DNA of 64,000 nt from Sphingomonas sp. (GCF_017745215.1 NZ_JAGHZV010000009.1:1-64000); one strand, 5' to 3'. Positions 53,802-61,875 are shown, counted from the stretch's first letter. Notes: generated by a model not told the origin, from the letters alone. Translations and numbers: made by a program.

Positions 53802-54190
53802 TGCCTGCCGCCGCGCAAATCAAAGTGATGGTCGTCGATGACCAGGCCTCCATGCGAGCGATGATCCGTCGCGCGCTGCAGGACCTGGGCTTCAAGGACA
53901 TCCGGGACAAACCGACCGCGCCCGAGGCGCTGAGCTCGGTCAGGACCGATCGTGTCCACCTGATCATCTCGGACTTCAACATGCCCGAGATGGACGGGCT
54001 CCAGTTCCTCGAGCAGGTCCGCGCCGATCCGGTGATCGGCAAGACCGTGTTCATCATGCTCACCGGCTCGAGCGATCGCGAGATCGTGCAGAAGGCGGCG
54101 GCGCTGGGCGTCAACAACTATGTCGTGAAGCCCTTCGCGCCCGCGGCGCTGAAGGAGAAGATCGAACGCGTGTTCGGCGAGCTCACCTGA
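53801..54190 (+). CDS. cheY: Chemotaxis response regulator CheY (second copy, CheY2-like)
   Basis: A 129-aa receiver with D13/D14, D58 in LIISDFNMPEMDG, threonine in IMLTGSS and lysine in YVVKPFAP. It is more like classical motor-binding CheY than the first copy. Its place between cheB and cheD is that of cheY2 in rhizobia, where it controls the motor. It starts with TGATG overlap at both ends. Confidence 0.94.
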   Translation: MPAAAQIKVMVVDDQASMRAMIRRALQDLGFKDIRDKPTAPEALSSVRTDRVHLIISDFNMPEMDGLQFLEQVRADPVIGKTVFIMLTGSSDREIVQKAAALGVNNYVVKPFAPAALKEKIERVFGELT

Positions 54191-54717
54191 TGCGCCGGGT
54201 GCCCATCGTCCAGGGAGAATTCGCGGCGATCGCAGAGCCGGACGTGATGATCACGACGCTGCTGGGCAGCTGCGTGGCCGCGTGCTTCTACGATCCCGTC
54301 GCCAGGATCGGGGGAATGAACCATTTCCTCCTCGGCGAACCGGATTCCTCGGCGAAACTTTCGGGCACCGATCTGCAACGCTACGGCGTGCATGCCATGG
54401 AGCTGCTCATCAATGCGATGATGGGCAAGGGCGCGGTCCGCAGCCGGCTGCGCGCCCACCTCTATGGCGGCGCCAACATCGTCTCGGGCCTCGGCGCCAT
54501 CGGCTCCTCCAACGCGGCGTTCGCGAGGCGCTTCATGGAGACCGAAGGCATCGCGATCGGCCATTGCGACCTGGGCGGGACCAGCGCGCGCAAGGTGGAG
54601 TTCCTCCCCCATGAGGGGCGGAGCCGCTGCACGCACGTCACCGATCGCGTGGCCGAGAAGCCGATCATCCCGATCATCCCCGCCAGCGTACCGGGCGGCG
54701 AACTGGAGCTGTTCTGA
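54190..54717 (+). CDS. cheD: Chemotaxis receptor glutamine deamidase CheD
   Basis: A 175-aa deamidase. The catalytic cysteine is in TTLLGSCVAACFYD and the histidine in GGMNHFLLGE; YGVHAMELLINAMM and KVEFLPHEGRS... are family blocks. It deamidates receptor glutamines and in some bacteria aids CheY dephosphorylation with CheC, which is not in this operon. The start overlaps cheY by one base. Confidence 0.95.
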   Translation: MRRVPIVQGEFAAIAEPDVMITTLLGSCVAACFYDPVARIGGMNHFLLGEPDSSAKLSGTDLQRYGVHAMELLINAMMGKGAVRSRLRAHLYGGANIVSGLGAIGSSNAAFARRFMETEGIAIGHCDLGGTSARKVEFLPHEGRSRCTHVTDRVAEKPIIPIIPASVPGGELELF

Positions 54718-55052
54718 TGTCGTGCCTGCCCATCCCCTCCCAGCCCGTGTCCGCTGAGCCGCTTCCGGGGTACGACCCGTTCGCGTCGATGCTCCACACG
54801 GTCATCGCGGGCGAGATCCGCGAGATGCGCGACAAGCTGGAAGTGCTGTCGATGGTGCTGGTGTGCGACGAGCATTTCGCCGCGAGCTACATCGAGCAAC
54901 TGCAGACCTTCGACTATCTGATCCAGCACGCCGAGGAGTGCGTGAACCTGCTTGAGCGCATCGCCGGCGGCGAGGATTCGCTGAGCGCGATCGGCCATGT
55001 CCGCCTGGGCGCGGTGCAGGATCGCCTCCGCCTGGCACTGAAGGGCAGCTGA
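54717..55052 (+). CDS. CheT-like small chemotaxis protein with DxxxQ motif
   Basis: A 111-aa, mainly helical protein. Residues 62-70 read LQTFDYLIQ, a D66-x-x-x-Q70 motif of the kind that forms the active site of CheZ-type phosphatases, within a long amphipathic helix (about 55-85). The gene follows cheD with a one-base overlap, the place held by cheT in the Sinorhizobium che operon, where a small DxxxQ protein acts in signal termination and binds CheR. No cheZ or cheC is present in this operon, so this is the best candidate for the CheY phosphatase. The assignment rests on position, size and motif, not on a search. Confidence 0.65.
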   Translation: MSCLPIPSQPVSAEPLPGYDPFASMLHTVIAGEIREMRDKLEVLSMVLVCDEHFAASYIEQLQTFDYLIQHAEECVNLLERIAGGEDSLSAIGHVRLGAVQDRLRLALKGS

Positions 55053-55053
55053 C

Positions 55054-55908
55054 ATGTCGATGGGGGGAGGGAACAGCGAACGCCCGATCGTCATCAAGCG
55101 CGTCAAGAAGGTAGCCGCCGGCCACCACGGCGGTGCGTGGAAGGTGGCCTATGCCGACTTCGTGACCGCGATGATGGCATTCTTCATGCTGCTCTGGCTG
55201 ATCGCCAATCCGGACAAGCAGCGGCTGAAGGGCCTTGCGCAATATTTCTCGCCGACCGTGCAGAGCGGCACCGGCGCCGAAGGCACGCAGGCGGGCACCG
55301 ATTCGGGCATGGGCCATTCGCGCCGCGAACATGCCGACGACAAGCGCACCACCGGCCAGCCCGCGCTCGAGGCCGCCACCCAGGGCACTTCGCGCGGCGG
55401 CACCGCGAACATCCCCGATGCCTCGCAGCGCGTGATGGCCTCCGAGCTCCAGGTCGTGCTCGACAGCGCCGCGCCCGACCAGACGTCGCGCAACTATGAC
55501 GTGAAGCCGGCGCGCGACGGCCTGCGCATCACGCTGATGGACACCGACCAGCAGGCGATGTTCAAGAGCGGCACCGCCGAGCTCAATCCCTATGCGCGGG
55601 CGCTGCTCGCCAAGATCGCCACCAAGCTCGCCAAGTCGGGCGCGCCGCTCTCGATCGAGGGGCATGTCGACAGCCTCGGCAGCAACGGCGACGCCAATTG
55701 GCGCCTGTCGGGCGAGCGCGCGATGGCCGCGCGCACCGCGCTGATCGGCGACGGCCTTCCCGAGAGCCGCTTCGCCGAGACGGTGGCGCTGGGCGCGACC
55801 CAGCCGGTCTATCCCGACCAGCCGGCACGTCCCGAGAACCGCCGCATCACGATCGTGCTCAAGGCCGAGGCGCCGTCGCTGCCGACGGACTCGAGCTTCC
55901 AATTCTGA
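55054..55908 (+). CDS. motB: Flagellar motor stator protein MotB
   Basis: A 284-aa protein with a short cytoplasmic N-terminus, one membrane segment with the proton-binding D35 (VAYADFVTAMMAFFMLLWLI), a plug/linker region rich in Gly and Thr, and an OmpA-like peptidoglycan-binding domain (SIEGHVDSLGSNGDANWRLSGERAMAARTAL). It anchors the MotA/B stator. The ATG follows the cheT-like stop by one base; a second ATG two codons on is possible. Confidence 0.95.
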   Translation: MSMGGGNSERPIVIKRVKKVAAGHHGGAWKVAYADFVTAMMAFFMLLWLIANPDKQRLKGLAQYFSPTVQSGTGAEGTQAGTDSGMGHSRREHADDKRTTGQPALEAATQGTSRGGTANIPDASQRVMASELQVVLDSAAPDQTSRNYDVKPARDGLRITLMDTDQQAMFKSGTAELNPYARALLAKIATKLAKSGAPLSIEGHVDSLGSNGDANWRLSGERAMAARTALIGDGLPESRFAETVALGATQPVYPDQPARPENRRITIVLKAEAPSLPTDSSFQF

Positions 55909-55924
55909 CGCAGGACCGTAGCCC

Positions 55925-56368
55925 GTGAAGAAGATGTTCATGCTCGTCATCGTGCTGCTCGCGGGGCTCGGCCTCGGCGGCGGCGCGGGCTGCGCGGCGA
56001 TCCTGCTGCTCGGCGCCAAGCCCGCCGCGGCCGCCGAAGCGCCCAAGCCGCCGCCCGAGCCCAAGTTCGTGCCGGTGGGCAGCGTGCTCGCGCCGCTGGT
56101 CGGCGCCGACGGCCGCCTCTCGGGCTACGTCAAGGTCGACGTCCAGCTCCAGGTGGACGAGGACAAGATGGACTATGTGAAGGCGCGCATCCCGATGCTG
56201 CTCCACGCGGTCAACATGCGCACCTTCGCCACCCCGCTCGCCAGCGGTCCCGACGGGATGCTGCCCAACCTCGACGGCTTCCGCCGCGTGGTCGAAGCAT
56301 CGTCTTCGGAAGCGTTCGGCGCCGGCATGGTGAAGCGTGTCGCGCTCACCGCCGCCGTCCCGTCCTGA
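55925..56368 (+). CDS. fliL: Flagellar basal-body-associated protein FliL
   Basis: A 147-aa protein with one N-terminal membrane segment (MLVIVLLAGLGLGGGAGCAAILLLG), a proline-rich linker (PKPPPEPKFVPVG) and a short FliL periplasmic domain (DVQLQVDEDKMDYVKARIPMLLHAV). FliL rings support the stator; following motB is the usual association. GTG 55925 is the start. It is the last gene of the che-mot operon. Confidence 0.82.
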   Translation: MKKMFMLVIVLLAGLGLGGGAGCAAILLLGAKPAAAAEAPKPPPEPKFVPVGSVLAPLVGADGRLSGYVKVDVQLQVDEDKMDYVKARIPMLLHAVNMRTFATPLASGPDGMLPNLDGFRRVVEASSSEAFGAGMVKRVALTAAVPS

Positions 56369-56422
56369 GCCACTCCGCATCTATACGGAGGCGCGTCTCG
56401 GCGCCTCGGTAAGGATCGATCT

Positions 56423-56442
56423 CCGATAACATACGTTATCGG
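56423..56442. promoter_or_regulatory. Perfect 8-bp inverted repeat upstream of the PilZ gene
   Basis: CCGATAACATACGTTATCGG: eight-base perfect arms around ATAC, ending 28 bases before the ATG. A candidate operator for the PilZ gene. Confidence 0.5.
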
Positions 56443-56470
56443 CGAACCGACCAGTAAACGAGGCGTAGCG

Positions 56471-57097
56471 ATGGAACACTGGGCCCCACGTACCGAAACG
56501 ATCGAGCAGGTGCCGCCCCGTGCCGAACGCACGGTGACGACGCTGCTGCTCGGCCGTCTGGTTCGCCCCGGCCATGTCGACACGCCTTGCCGGATCCGCA
56601 ACATGTCGGCGACCGGCATGCTGATCGAGGTCCGCACCGCGCTGCGGGAGAACGATCGCATCACCGTCGAGGTGCGCGGCGCCTGCCCGCTCAACGGCCG
56701 CATCGCCTGGACGAACGACGGCCGCGCCGGCGTCCAGTTCGACGACATGATCGACGTCGAGGGGCTGCTCCACAGCATCTCGAGCGGCGGCGGCGTGAAC
56801 GACGCCGGCTCGGCGCGTGCGCCCCGCTTCGATGCCGATTCGGAAGCGATGGTGGGCGTGCTCGGCCGGCTGTTCCCGGCGACGCTCGAGAATATCTCGC
56901 AGGGCGGCGCGCGCGTCGTCTGCGACCAGCAGCTCGAGCCGGGCCGTCACGTCTCGCTGGCGGTGCCCCAGCTCGGCAAGCGCCCCTGCGTCGTCCGCTG
57001 GACCGACGGCGAGAGCATCGGCCTCTCCTTCCTCGACAAGCTCACCTTCGGCGACCTCTCCGCCTGGCTCGACGGCCACGGCAAGCGCCGGCGCTGA
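56471..57097 (+). CDS. Tandem PilZ-domain protein (c-di-GMP effector candidate)
   Basis: A 208-aa protein with two PilZ-like domains. The first (about 15-95) has arginines in PPRAERTVTT and the NxSxxG motif in RIRNMSATGMLIEV. The second (about 110-205) has ENISQGGARVV and GRHVSLAVP but no clear arginine motif. The first could bind c-di-GMP and the second may be structural, as in YcgR-like brakes and BcsA-type tandems. The setting after fliL and before fliP suggests motility control. GAGG precedes ATG 56471, and a palindrome lies just upstream. Confidence 0.83.
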   Translation: MEHWAPRTETIEQVPPRAERTVTTLLLGRLVRPGHVDTPCRIRNMSATGMLIEVRTALRENDRITVEVRGACPLNGRIAWTNDGRAGVQFDDMIDVEGLLHSISSGGGVNDAGSARAPRFDADSEAMVGVLGRLFPATLENISQGGARVVCDQQLEPGRHVSLAVPQLGKRPCVVRWTDGESIGLSFLDKLTFGDLSAWLDGHGKRRR

Positions 57098-57123
57098 GGC
57101 CGGCCGCAAACCACTGAAAACAC

Positions 57124-57203
57124 GTCATCCCGGCGAAAGCCGGGACCCAGGGCAGCAGGCGATGTCGCTCGTGACCCTGGGTCCCGGCTTTCGCCGGGAT
57201 GAC
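57124..57203. repeat. 80-bp inverted-repeat element, copy 8
   Basis: Perfect 29-base arms; the centre CAGCAGGCGATGTCGCTCGT... is the exact reverse complement of copy 5's centre. It lies between the convergent PilZ and fliP genes. Confidence 0.94.
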
Positions 57204-57232
57204 GGTTTGTGAGGATGGAAAGGGAACGGGCC

Positions 57233-58018
57233 TCAGCCCGTCCCGAAGCTCTTGACCAGCGAGCCCGCGACCAGCGCCCAGCCGTCGACCAGCACGAAGA
57301 AGATGATCTTCATCGGCAGCGATATCGTCGGTGGCGGCAGCATCATCATGCCCATCGCCATCAGGATCGCCGACACCGCCAGGTCGATCACCAGGAACGG
57401 CAGCAGCAGCAGGAAGCCGATCTCGAACGCGCGGCGCAGCTCGGAGATCATGAACGCCGGGGTCAGCGTCGAGAGCGGCGTCTCGGCGCGGCTCGGGATC
57501 TTCTTGCCGGCGAGATCGGCGAACAGCTTGAGGTCGCTGTCGCGCACCTGCCGCAGCATGAAGTCGCGGAACGGGCCGGCGGTCAGGTCGAACGCCTTGG
57601 TCTCGGTGATCTTGCCCTGGGTATAGGGCTCGATCCCCTGGTGCCACGCCTTCTCGAAGGTGGGCGCCATCACGAAGAAGCTCAGGAACAGCGCGAGGCT
57701 GATGATCACCGGATTGGGCGGCACGCCCTGCGCGCCGATGCCGGTGCGCAGCAGCGAGAGCGCCACCACGATGCGCGTGAAGCTGGTCACCGCCATCAGG
57801 ATGCCCGGCGCGAGGCTGAGCACCGTGAGCATGAGCACCAGCTGGATCGCGCGCGCCGAGAGCGGACCCTCGCCGAGGTTGATCGTCGTGCCGCCCTGGG
57901 CAGCAGCGCCGGCAGCAGGATGTGCGGCATGGGCGGCATGCGCGGCGCCGGGGATCAGCAGGATCGCTGTCCCCACCACCGCGGCCAGCCCCAGGGCCAG
58001 CACGGTCGGCTTAGCCAT
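57233..58018 (-). CDS. fliP: Flagellar export apparatus protein FliP
   Basis: A 261-aa protein with a signal-like N-terminal hydrophobic segment, then LVLMLTVLSLAPGILMAVTSFTRIVVALSLLR and the C-terminal ELRRAFEIGFLLLLPFLVIDLAVSAILMAMGMMMLPP, the signature helices of FliP. With FliQ and FliR it forms the export gate in the basal body. ATG 58018 has GAGG six bases upstream and overlaps the end of fliO by eight bases. Between TM1 and the first FliP block is an odd Ala/His run (HAAHAAHPAAGAAAQ). Confidence 0.96.
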   Translation of the reverse strand: MAKPTVLALGLAAVVGTAILLIPGAAHAAHAAHPAAGAAAQGGTTINLGEGPLSARAIQLVLMLTVLSLAPGILMAVTSFTRIVVALSLLRTGIGAQGVPPNPVIISLALFLSFFVMAPTFEKAWHQGIEPYTQGKITETKAFDLTAGPFRDFMLRQVRDSDLKLFADLAGKKIPSRAETPLSTLTPAFMISELRRAFEIGFLLLLPFLVIDLAVSAILMAMGMMMLPPPTISLPMKIIFFVLVDGWALVAGSLVKSFGTG

Positions 58019-58607
58019 TGAGGACCTCGCGCAGCGCGGCACGGTTCCAGCGTCCGCTGTAGCCATGGCCGCGGGGCCCCTGGTTGCTGCGCGGCTTGCG
58101 CGGCGCGGCGGGCTTCTTGAGAGCGGCCGCCGCGGGCTCGGGCTCGACGGCGGGAACCACCGTCAGCACCGGCTCGGCGACCGGCGGGGCCGGCGGCTGG
58201 GTGTCGTTGTCGGCGGCAGCCGGCGCGGCCTGGGCGGTCGAGACGCGCTCGACCAGCTTGCCGAAGGCGCTCTTGAGCGCGGCGGCATCGGCGACGAAAT
58301 TGGCGGCGGGCGCAGTCTCCGCTTCGGGCGGGGGCGGCGGCGCCTCGATGCCGGTCTCGAGCACGGCATGGCCGTCCGGACCCATCAGCACGAGGTGCTC
58401 GCAACCGTCGCGGCGGATCAGCGCGACCGAGCGCTTGGCGTCGACCGACAGCCGCTCGACCAGCTCGATGCGCCGGCGGCGGCTGCCCCCGGTGACGCGG
58501 CCCGGCAGGCGGAGGTCATAGCGCTTCACGACCCACAGCGCCGAGGCGAGCATGCCCAGCACCAGGCCCAGCGCACCCAGCGTGCGAAGCAGTCCGAGGA
58601 TGTCCAT
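58011..58607 (-). CDS. fliO: Flagellar biosynthesis protein FliO
   Basis: A 198-aa protein. One N-terminal membrane segment (LRTLGALGLVLGMLASALWVV) is followed by a small cytoplasmic domain (RRIELVERLSVDAKRSVALIRRDGCEHLVLMGPDG), the FliO signature. A long Ala/Pro tail follows and ends in basic GPRGHGYSGRWNR. FliO is an assembly chaperone for FliP, encoded next. The start shares one base with the fliN stop. Confidence 0.87.
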   Translation of the reverse strand: MDILGLLRTLGALGLVLGMLASALWVVKRYDLRLPGRVTGGSRRRRIELVERLSVDAKRSVALIRRDGCEHLVLMGPDGHAVLETGIEAPPPPPEAETAPAANFVADAAALKSAFGKLVERVSTAQAAPAAADNDTQPPAPPVAEPVLTVVPAVEPEPAAAALKKPAAPRKPRSNQGPRGHGYSGRWNRAALREVLNG

Positions 58608-58843
58608 CAGGCGCGACGCTTCTTGAGGAGGTCGGTGATCTCGATCGACATGTTCTCGCCGTCGACGAGCACGCGACCGGTCGCGACCGCCTCGCCGTTT
58701 ACGTAGACGAGCGTGGGATCGTCGTGGCTGCTGTCGAGCTGGATCATCGCTCCGCGGCTCATCTGCAGGATCTGGCGGATCGGCACCTGGGCGGAACCGA
58801 TCACGAAGGTCATATCGACCATGACACCTTCAAGCACGGACAT
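58607..58843 (-). CDS. fliN: Flagellar motor switch protein FliN (short form)
   Basis: A 78-aa protein consisting of one SpoA/SURF1-like domain: VMVDMTFVIGSAQVPIRQILQMSRGAMIQLDSSHDDPTLVYVNGEAVATGRVLVDGENMSIEITDLL. It is shorter than most FliN proteins, lacking an N-terminal extension. It forms the lower C-ring with FliM and FliG, whose genes are not in the window. ATG 58843 is preferred; GTG 58849 is an alternative. It heads the fliN-fliO-fliP unit. Confidence 0.9.
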   Translation of the reverse strand: MSVLEGVMVDMTFVIGSAQVPIRQILQMSRGAMIQLDSSHDDPTLVYVNGEAVATGRVLVDGENMSIEITDLLKKRRA

Positions 58844-58864
58844 GCGGACGAATTCCTTTCTTCC

Positions 58865-58927
58865 CGACTTATAGGAACCTTTTTTCCGCATCCGCGCCGC
58901 GACCCGGCAAATATTGCCTATAAGTCG
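58865..58927. promoter_or_regulatory. Divergent fliN/flgC promoters in an 11-bp inverted repeat
   Basis: CGACTTATAGG (58865-58875) and its exact complement CCTATAAGTCG (58917-58927) place a CCTATAAG box on each strand, 24 bases before fliN and 51 bases before flgC. The arrangement makes a symmetrical divergent promoter. Confidence 0.6.
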
Positions 58928-58975
58928 AGAAGAACGGTTGCTCTGGATCAACGGCGGCCGACCGGAAGGACCCAA

Positions 58976-59383
58976 ATGGACTTCAAGAGCTCGATCGACG
59001 TCTCCGCCTCCGGCCTGCGCGCCCAGTCGCTGCGCATGCGCGTGATCGCGGAGAATCTGGCCAACCAGGATTCGGTCGCGACCACGCCGGGCGGCACGCC
59101 TTATCGGCGCAAGGTCGCGAGCTTCGCCGCCGCGGTCGACCGCGACAGTGGCGCGACCGAAGTGAAGCTCCAGTCGATCACCACCGACAAGTCCGACTTC
59201 ACGCGCGTCTACATGCCCGGCCACCCGGCTGCGGACAAGGACGGCTATGTCATGAAGCCCAACGTCAACGGCCTCATCGAAGCCGCCGACATGAAGTCGG
59301 CGCAGCGCAGCTACGAAGCCAATCTGAACGCCATCGAAGCTGCCCGCAGCCTGACGATGCGCACCATCGACCTGCTCAAATAA
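58976..59383 (+). CDS. flgC: Flagellar proximal rod protein FlgC
   Basis: A 135-aa protein. The N-terminus SIDVSASGLRAQSLRMRVIAENLANQDS is the common rod/hook helix with the ANxxN-like motif. The middle YMPGHPAADKDGYVMKPNVNGLIEAADMKSAQRSYEANL and the end AARSLTMRTIDLLK are specific to FlgC. It forms the proximal rod with FlgB and FlgF. AAGGA lies five bases before ATG 58976. flgB, normally upstream, is not adjacent here. Confidence 0.93.
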   Translation: MDFKSSIDVSASGLRAQSLRMRVIAENLANQDSVATTPGGTPYRRKVASFAAAVDRDSGATEVKLQSITTDKSDFTRVYMPGHPAADKDGYVMKPNVNGLIEAADMKSAQRSYEANLNAIEAARSLTMRTIDLLK

Positions 59384-59416
59384 GCACTTAGCCCGCTTTT
59401 CTCAGGAGACCACTCC

Positions 59417-59737
59417 ATGTCCATCGGCGCACTCGATGCGGCCTCTGCATACGGCCGCGTGCTCAACGTCGGCGGCGGCACCAAGCCGTTCGCCCCCTCC
59501 TCGACCGACGGCGCCGAAGGCGGCAGCTTCGGCTCGATGGTCGAAGGCATGGTGACCAACACCGGCGACGCGCTCCGCACCGCCGAGAAGGCGTCGGCCG
59601 CGCAGGTCGCCGGCAAGGGCGACCTGATCGACGTCGTCACTGCGATCGGCGCCGCCGAGACCGCGCTCGACACGATGGTTGCGGTGCGCGACCGCGTGGT
59701 CAGCGCCTACACCGACATCATGCGGATGCAGATCTAG
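59417..59737 (+). CDS. fliE: Flagellar hook-basal body adaptor FliE
   Basis: A 106-aa protein. The C-terminal half shows the FliE pattern (GDLIDVVTAIGAAETALDTMVAVRDRVVSAYTDIMRMQI); the N-terminal half is glycine-rich. FliE joins the MS ring/export gate to the rod. CAGGAG precedes ATG 59417. It lies between flgC and fliQ. Confidence 0.93.
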   Translation: MSIGALDAASAYGRVLNVGGGTKPFAPSSTDGAEGGSFGSMVEGMVTNTGDALRTAEKASAAQVAGKGDLIDVVTAIGAAETALDTMVAVRDRVVSAYTDIMRMQI

Positions 59738-59743
59738 TCCTCG

Positions 59744-60007
59744 ATGCCGCCTGCAACGGTCCTCGCGCTCGCGCAATCCGCGCTGATGCTGGTGCTCACG
59801 GTCGCGGGGCCGCTGCTGCTCACGTCGCTCGTGGTCGGCCTGGTGATCGGCCTGTTCCAGGCGCTCACCCAGATCCAGGAAACCACCCTCACCTTCGTGC
59901 CCAAGCTGCTCGCGATGGGCGCGGTGCTCCTGCTGATGCTGCCCACGATCGGCCAGTCGATGGCCGATTTCATGGCCAAGATCAGCGACCTGATCATCAC
60001 CGGATGA
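59744..60007 (+). CDS. fliQ: Flagellar export apparatus protein FliQ
   Basis: An 87-aa protein with two transmembrane helices (LMLVLTVAGPLLLTSLVVGLVIGLFQALTQIQETTLTFVPKLL). The QAxTQIQExTLxFxPK loop is the FliQ hallmark. It is part of the export gate with FliP and FliR. Its stop overlaps fliR by four bases. Confidence 0.96.
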   Translation: MPPATVLALAQSALMLVLTVAGPLLLTSLVVGLVIGLFQALTQIQETTLTFVPKLLAMGAVLLLMLPTIGQSMADFMAKISDLIITG

Positions 60008-60762
60008 CCGTTCCCCCCGATCTCGAGCTGCAGATCGCGGCCTTCTTCCTCGTCTTCGCGCGCGTGGGTGCCGTGCTCATGCTGCTGCCGGTGTTCGGCG
60101 AGGATTCGGTCCCCGGCCGCGTGCGGCTGATGATCGCCTTCGGCCTGTCCTTCGCCTTCTACGGCCTCGTCGGCGCGCCCGCGCGCGCGGCGCTGGAGAA
60201 CGGCGGCGTGCTCGCCGCGCTGCTGATCGCCGAGCTGATGACCGGCCTGGCGATGGGCATGATCATGCGCATCCTCTTCTTCGCGGTCTCGATGGCGGGG
60301 TCGCTGATCAGCATGCAGTCGGGCTTTTCCTCGGCGGTGGTGTTCGACCCCGCCCAGGCCGGCTCGGCGCCCATCCTCTCCAAGTTCGCCGCGATCGCCG
60401 CAGCGCTGGTGTGCATGGGCATGCAGGTCCACCACCTCTGGCTCGGCACGATCGTCCACAGCTATTCGACCTTCCCCGTCGGCGGGCTCCCGCCCGCGGC
60501 CGACTTCGCCCAGCTCGCGATCCAGGCGGTCACCCGCTCGATGATGCTCGGCGTCGGCCTCGCCGCGCCGCTGATGGTCTATGGCATCGTGTTCAACGTC
60601 GCGCTCGGCCTCGCCGCGCGCGTCGCGCCGGCGATCCAGGTCTTCTTCATCGCCCAGCCGCTCAACCTGATCCTGGGCCTCGCCATCGCCGCCGCGACCT
60701 TCGGCACGATGCTCACCATGTTCGCGCAGGAAATGGGCGCGGCGCTGCAAGGGGCCTGGTGA
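60004..60762 (+). CDS. fliR: Flagellar export apparatus protein FliR
   Basis: A 252-aa protein with about six hydrophobic segments. FFLVFARVGAVLMLLPVFGEDSVPGRVRLMIAFGLSFAFY at the N-terminus, and the late LGLAARVAPAIQVFFIAQPLNLILGLAI are diagnostic of FliR. ATG 60004 overlaps the fliQ stop; flhB follows after one base. Confidence 0.96.
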   Translation: MTVPPDLELQIAAFFLVFARVGAVLMLLPVFGEDSVPGRVRLMIAFGLSFAFYGLVGAPARAALENGGVLAALLIAELMTGLAMGMIMRILFFAVSMAGSLISMQSGFSSAVVFDPAQAGSAPILSKFAAIAAALVCMGMQVHHLWLGTIVHSYSTFPVGGLPPAADFAQLAIQAVTRSMMLGVGLAAPLMVYGIVFNVALGLAARVAPAIQVFFIAQPLNLILGLAIAAATFGTMLTMFAQEMGAALQGAW

Positions 60763-60763
60763 C

Positions 60764-61840
60764 ATGGCCGGCGGCGGCGACAGCGACGACGAGAGCAAGA
60801 CACAGGATCCAACCGACAAGAAGCTCGACGACGCCCGAAAGCGCGGCGACGTGCCGATGGCGCCCGAGATGCGCCATGCGGCGATGTTCGTCGGCGCGCT
60901 GATCGTCACCGGCGGGCTCGGCATCCAGGCGATGCAGTCGATCCTCGCGATCTGCGTGCGGCTGTGGGGCAGCGCCGACGATTTCCGCATGGAGCCCGAG
61001 GGCGCCCAGGCCTTCACCACCGGCGTGGCGAGCGCCTTCGCGATGGCGCTGATGCCCGTGCTCGCCGCGCTGATGGGCTTCGCGCTGATCGGGGGCATCC
61101 TCCAGGGCCGGCCGATGGTCTCGTGGAGCCGCGTCAAGCCCAAATGGTCGAAGCTCAATCCGATGAGCGGCGCCAAGCGCATGTTCGGCAAGCAGGCGAT
61201 GGTCTCCTTCGGCCAGACGCTCGCCAAGCTCATCCTCGTCGGCGGTATCGCCGCGATGCTCGCCTGGCCGCACGTCGCCGGGCTCGACCGGCTGGTCGGC
61301 GCCGACCCCGGCCAGATCGGCGCGGAGAGCTATGGCATCGTCATCGCGATGCTCCGCCCGATCGCGATGATCGCCGGCGCGCTCGCGCTGTTCGACTTCG
61401 TCTGGCAGCGCCTCTCCTACATCAAGCGCATGCGCATGAGCCTTCAGGAAGTGAAGGACGAGATGAAGGACAGCGAGGGCGATCCCAAGATCAAGGCGAA
61501 GATCCGCGGCCTGCAGATGCAGCGCGCCAAGAGCCGGATGATGCAGAAAGTCCCCAAGGCGAGCGTGGTGATCACCAACCCGACGCACTATGCGGTCGCG
61601 CTGCAGTACGATCACGGCGTGATGGCGGCGCCGGTGGTGGTGGCGAAGGGCGTCGACGCGATGGCGCTCAAGATCCGCGAGATCGCGACGGCGAACAACG
61701 TGCCGCTGGTCGAGAACCGCCCCCTCGCCCGCGCGCTCTATGCCTCGGCCGAGATCGACCGGCCGATCCCGGTGGAGCATTATGCCGCGGTGGCGGAGAT
61801 CATCTCCTACGTGCTCCGGATCGCCAAGCGGCGAAGCTGA
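60764..61840 (+). CDS. flhB: Flagellar export switch protein FlhB
   Basis: A 358-aa protein with a charged N-terminus (DPTDKKLDDARKRGDVPMAPEM), four membrane helices and a cytoplasmic domain with the autocleavage motif N272-P-T-H (VVITNPTHYAVAL), which sets substrate switching from hook to filament. PVEHYAAVAEIISYVLRI closes the domain. It ends the flgC-fliE-fliQ-fliR-flhB unit. Confidence 0.97.
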   Translation: MAGGGDSDDESKTQDPTDKKLDDARKRGDVPMAPEMRHAAMFVGALIVTGGLGIQAMQSILAICVRLWGSADDFRMEPEGAQAFTTGVASAFAMALMPVLAALMGFALIGGILQGRPMVSWSRVKPKWSKLNPMSGAKRMFGKQAMVSFGQTLAKLILVGGIAAMLAWPHVAGLDRLVGADPGQIGAESYGIVIAMLRPIAMIAGALALFDFVWQRLSYIKRMRMSLQEVKDEMKDSEGDPKIKAKIRGLQMQRAKSRMMQKVPKASVVITNPTHYAVALQYDHGVMAAPVVVAKGVDAMALKIREIATANNVPLVENRPLARALYASAEIDRPIPVEHYAAVAEIISYVLRIAKRRS

Positions 61841-61875
61841 TGGAGGCCCCGACGGTCAGGCGCTAGAAGGGCGCC

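Noticed and set aside
1..57203. The 80-bp repeats as a CRISPR array or as small genes
   Set aside because: They are scattered tens of kilobases apart, are palindromic over their whole length, have no regular spacers and no cas genes. Peptides such as IPAKAGI from them are a translation artefact.
58897..58924. Sigma-28 or sigma-54 promoter for flgC
   Set aside because: GCCTATAA is one base from the sigma-28 -10, but no TAAA lies at the right distance. GGCAAATATTGC resembles sigma-54, but GG and GC are two bases too close.
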